A stretch of DNA of 39,341 nucleotides from an uncultured Prochlorococcus sp. (lineage in GTDB: Bacteria > Cyanobacteriota > Cyanobacteriia > PCC-6307 > Cyanobiaceae): contig CABYNZ010000011.1 in NCBI GenBank assembly GCA_902520485.1, positions 1 through 39,341 on the forward strand. The letters run 5' to 3'. Of this stretch, positions 37,395 through 39,341 are shown one piece after another. The stretch's first letter is position 1. The number at the start of each line of letters is the position of its first letter. The notes under the pieces are model-generated. The model worked only from the letters and a program-made list of their open reading frames with translations, ran no database searches and had not been told where the DNA came from. A program made the translations under genes and the position numbers.

Positions 37395-38339
37395 ATGCCA
37401 GAATTACCATTTACACTCGACCAATTAAGAATACTAAAAGCGATAGCAGCTCAAGGAAGTTTTAAAAAAGCTGCAGATCTCTTATATGTCACTCAACCTG
37501 CCGTAAGTCTACAAATACAAAATTTAGAAAAACAACTTGAAATCACAATTTTCGACAGAGGTGGTAGGAAGGCTCTATTGACTGAAGCAGGGAGACTATT
37601 GCTTGAATATTGCGAACGAATTTTGAATCAATGCGATGAAGCTTGCAAAGCTATTGAAGATTTAAATAGTTTAAAAGGTGGGACTCTTGTCATTGGAGCC
37701 AGCCAAACGACGGGAACCTATTTAATGCCGAGAATGATAGGACTTTTCAGACAAAAATATCCTGATGTATCTGTTCAACTTCAAGTCCATAGTACTAGAA
37801 GAACGGGTTGGAGTGTCGCCAATGGACAAATTGACTTAGCCATTATTGGCGGACAATTACCTGGCGATTTAGAAAATTTGCTACAAGTAATTCCATATGC
37901 CACAGATCAATTAGCGTTGGTTTTACCCTCTAAACACCCACTTTCAAGCAAAAAAGAACTTTTAAAAGAAGACTTATACAAATTAAATTTTGTAACATTA
38001 GACTCTCAATCTACAACAAGAAAAGTTGTTGACAAACTTCTTAAAGATTCTGGACTTGATATTCAAAGATTAAAAATTGAAATGGAACTTAATTCTCTTG
38101 AAGCAATCAAGAATGCCGTTCAATCAGGTTTAGGAGCTTCCTTTTTGCCTGTTGTTTCTATTGAAAGAGAATTATCAGCTGGAACAATTCACAAAGCATT
38201 CGTTGCGGACTTAGAGGTTAAAAGAGAACTTAAATTAATTACTAACCCTTCAAGATATACATCAAGAGCATCGGAAGTATTTAAGAAGAATATTCTGCCT
38301 CAATTTGCTAGTTTAGAGAGCCCTTTAAGGCATTTATAA
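37395..38339 (+). CDS. rbcR: LysR-family transcriptional regulator RbcR
   Basis: A 314-residue LysR-type regulator. The winged helix-turn-helix is at about 6-65 ([53 protein letters not shown]). A linker helix follows, then the periplasmic-binding-like effector domain from about residue 95 ([19 protein letters not shown]). This sequence matches the cyanobacterial/algal RbcR (Ycf30) group that controls rubisco and carbon-concentrating genes, with relatives NdhR/CcmR and CmpR. Prochlorococcus usually keeps RbcR, which fits. Divergent from Z-ISO-ndhF-ndhD, so it may also act on NDH-1 genes. It ends 6 bases from the convergent DUF3172 gene. Confidence 0.88.
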   Translation: MPELPFTLDQLRILKAIAAQGSFKKAADLLYVTQPAVSLQIQNLEKQLEITIFDRGGRKALLTEAGRLLLEYCERILNQCDEACKAIEDLNSLKGGTLVIGASQTTGTYLMPRMIGLFRQKYPDVSVQLQVHSTRRTGWSVANGQIDLAIIGGQLPGDLENLLQVIPYATDQLALVLPSKHPLSSKKELLKEDLYKLNFVTLDSQSTTRKVVDKLLKDSGLDIQRLKIEMELNSLEAIKNAVQSGLGASFLPVVSIERELSAGTIHKAFVADLEVKRELKLITNPSRYTSRASEVFKKNILPQFASLESPLRHL

Positions 38340-38345
38340 TTTTAA

Positions 38346-38969
38346 TCAAAACTGAACAGCTTCTTTATTAATACCTACTCCTCCATCTTCGGCTTGTCCA
38401 TCGCCCTTTATTATAAATTTATTTTCATTTACATCGGTCTGATAAACGCATTTTACAATTGGCTTATCTCTTATAGATCCAATATAAGCAAAAGTATTCA
38501 TCCTTTGCTTACATTCTCTTACATCTTCATTACTGATTGCCCCCTGTTTTTGTAAAACTGTCCAATTCTCTCTTCTAATCACACAACCCGGCTGAAGAGC
38601 TGGTTGCGTTACAAAACTGGTAGATGGATTAAGAGTTGTATACATTTCAACATCAATTACGAAAGCACTGGCTCCCCATTGCCTGCAAAATTCAGGGTCT
38701 GGAACAGCCATATCTAATTGTTGTTGACTAGCTATATTTCCCTGTCCGCCATCTGTTGTACTGGTAATAGCGCTCCCAATACCAACTCCTAAAATTAGTA
38801 CTCCAGCAAGGACAGCAATAGTTCCTGTACTGAAGTTAATCTTTTGTTCAGATGAAGCAGGCAATCTATTATTTCTTTGTCCATAAGAATCCATGTCTCT
38901 TGGATTTGGAGGGTAATAATTTCTATTAGGGCCTCTTCTTGGCCTTCTATTTGAGGATGATCTATTCAC
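38346..38969 (-). CDS. DUF3172 membrane-anchored protein
   Basis: A 207-residue protein with a basic, Arg/Pro/Asn-rich N-terminal tail (about 1-45), one membrane span (about 46-69) and an extra-cytoplasmic domain. The domain carries four cysteines (C95, C129, C153, C174) that could form two disulfides. The [25 protein letters not shown] and [13 protein letters not shown] stretches belong to cyanobacterial DUF3172; function unknown. Its ATG overlaps the stop of the upstream ndhM sequence by 4 bases (ATGA), which suggests coupled expression with NDH-1 subunit M in the ancestral order. Role as an assembly or membrane-biogenesis factor would be speculation. Confidence 0.88.
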   Translation of the reverse strand: MNRSSSNRRPRRGPNRNYYPPNPRDMDSYGQRNNRLPASSEQKINFSTGTIAVLAGVLILGVGIGSAITSTTDGGQGNIASQQQLDMAVPDPEFCRQWGASAFVIDVEMYTTLNPSTSFVTQPALQPGCVIRRENWTVLQKQGAISNEDVRECKQRMNTFAYIGSIRDKPIVKCVYQTDVNENKFIIKGDGQAEDGGVGINKEAVQF

Positions 38970-39112
38970 AGCACTTCATTTGTCTTTGGTAACCCCATTG
39001 AATAATTCATTACTCTACAGTCAGGGTTATAACTTAGCTGACCATTTAAAAGCAAAAATTTAATTAAACCTTCAATTTCTGATCCTATTTTTCGAAGTTC
39101 ATAATCATCTAA
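38966..39112 (-). pseudogene. ndhM: NAD(P)H-quinone oxidoreductase subunit M, 5'-truncated portion
   Basis: The last ~48 residues of the chimera ([40 protein letters not shown]) are the conserved C-terminus of NdhM, a small oxygenic-photosynthesis-specific subunit of the NDH-1 peripheral arm, normally about 115 residues long. The N-terminal ~70 residues and the start codon are missing. The stop codon overlaps the DUF3172 start by 4 bases, the ancestral arrangement. Without its N-terminus this part has no start of its own. Confidence 0.82.
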
Positions 39113-39341
39113 CCCTTTCCATTGTTTTGGGATCATTAATTTAAAGAGATCTACGGGCATTGCACTTACATAAGCATCAGCCGTTAGCTCTTTCTTTTCA
39201 TTTTCTTCTAAAGAGGCAACAGTAAAACTTTTAACAGTGCTGTCCTCATTAAGATTGATTTCCCTTAATGGACTATTCATGTGAACTTCACCTCCACGAG
39301 CAGTAATATAATCAACCATTGGCTGGCATAGCCTTTCTGGA
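38966..39341 (-). CDS. phytoene desaturase/NdhM in-frame chimera (cut by window edge)
   Basis: One open frame enters at the right edge and ends at 38966. Its first part, [20 protein letters not shown] to [18 protein letters not shown], is the middle of plant-type phytoene desaturase (Pds/CrtP). After KGLD the sequence becomes [17 protein letters not shown] and [20 protein letters not shown], the C-terminal half of NDH-1 subunit M. The change occurs near the six bases TTAGAT (39112-39107) and keeps the frame. Normally these are two adjacent genes. The result looks like a deletion of the 3' part of pds and the 5' part of ndhM, or an assembly artefact. A fused functional protein seems unlikely. 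Confidence 0.85.
   Translation of the reverse strand, partial: PERLCQPMVDYITARGGEVHMNSPLREINLNEDSTVKSFTVASLEENEKKELTADAYVSAMPVDLFKLMIPKQWKGLDDYELRKIGSEIEGLIKFLLLNGQLSYNPDCRVMNYSMGLPKTNEVL
39107..39341 (-). pseudogene. pds: phytoene desaturase, 3'-truncated portion
   Basis: This part of the chimera is Pds/CrtP sequence, from [17 protein letters not shown] to [23 protein letters not shown]. The enzyme introduces two double bonds into phytoene, using FAD and plastoquinone. The fragment lies roughly in the second half of a protein that is usually about 465 residues. The remaining ~150 C-terminal residues, expected to begin with a GVPVIN-like segment and to include the last FAD-binding strand, are absent. 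The 5' part is outside the window. If real, the product would be non-functional and an intact copy would have to exist elsewhere. Confidence 0.8.

Noticed and set aside
39090..39130. A simple frameshift in pds explaining the odd C-terminus
   Set aside because: The sequence after the junction matches NdhM up to its normal end, in the correct frame; it is not a shifted reading of pds.

Overview
The window looks like a chromosomal segment of a high-light-adapted Prochlorococcus, or a very close picocyanobacterium. The DNA is strongly AT-rich and very densely coded. No gap exceeds about 130 bases, and many neighbouring genes touch or overlap. The genes are typical of an oxygenic phototroph: phylloquinone synthesis, the cyanobacterial NDH-1 complex, ChlM, RbcR, Rre1 (Ycf29), PedR and plant-type carotenoid enzymes. 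I see no rRNA, tRNA, CRISPR array, insertion sequence, phage gene or other mobile DNA. There is no gene-free stretch over 300 bases.

Layout. 1-4249 (+): 3' end of mnmE, then nadC, argS and a hisC-like aminotransferase. 4246-7871 (-): one compact operon read prfB, DUF3285 protein, ybeY, dgkA, trpG, exported MBL-fold protein. 7948-9131 (+): grxC-gshB, a glutathione pair. 9124-14043: the phylloquinone cluster, with menF (-), menA-menC-menE (+) and menI (-). 14053-22095: ndhH, rsmH, a cysteine desulfurase, rre1, chlM, purE, cysC, a SUI1-like factor, trpB and a rhodanese protein, on alternating strands. 22185-24924 (+): a large exported protein of unknown function, then citrate synthase. 25000-29183 (+): ndhA-ndhI-ndhG-ndhE, nadK and a CYTH protein. 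29250-32677: a small unknown protein, pedR, metF, a CugP-like sugar nucleotidyltransferase and scpA. 32802-38339: ndhD, ndhF, a Z-ISO/NnrU protein and the divergent rbcR. 38346-39341 (-): a DUF3172 membrane protein and, at the right edge, an apparent phytoene desaturase/NdhM chimera.

How the genes work together. Seven intact NDH-1 genes (A, D, E, F, G, H, I) and part of an eighth (M) make membrane and peripheral parts of the plastoquinone-reducing complex. The men genes supply phylloquinone to photosystem I. Z-ISO and phytoene desaturase belong to the plant-like poly-cis carotenoid route. Rre1, PedR and RbcR are regulators linked to photosynthetic electron flow and carbon fixation.

Most notable points. 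(1) The ORF at the right edge joins the middle of phytoene desaturase in frame to the C-terminal half of NdhM, as if a local deletion (or an assembly error) removed the sequence between. (2) prfB needs a +1 programmed frameshift, so its true start lies upstream of the simple ORF. (3) MenI appears to lack its C-terminal part. (4) The MBL-fold protein lacks the usual metal-binding motif. (5) Two stacked inverted repeats form a likely operator in front of rbcR. I found no clearly new multi-gene system; this is mostly a conserved core-genome region.
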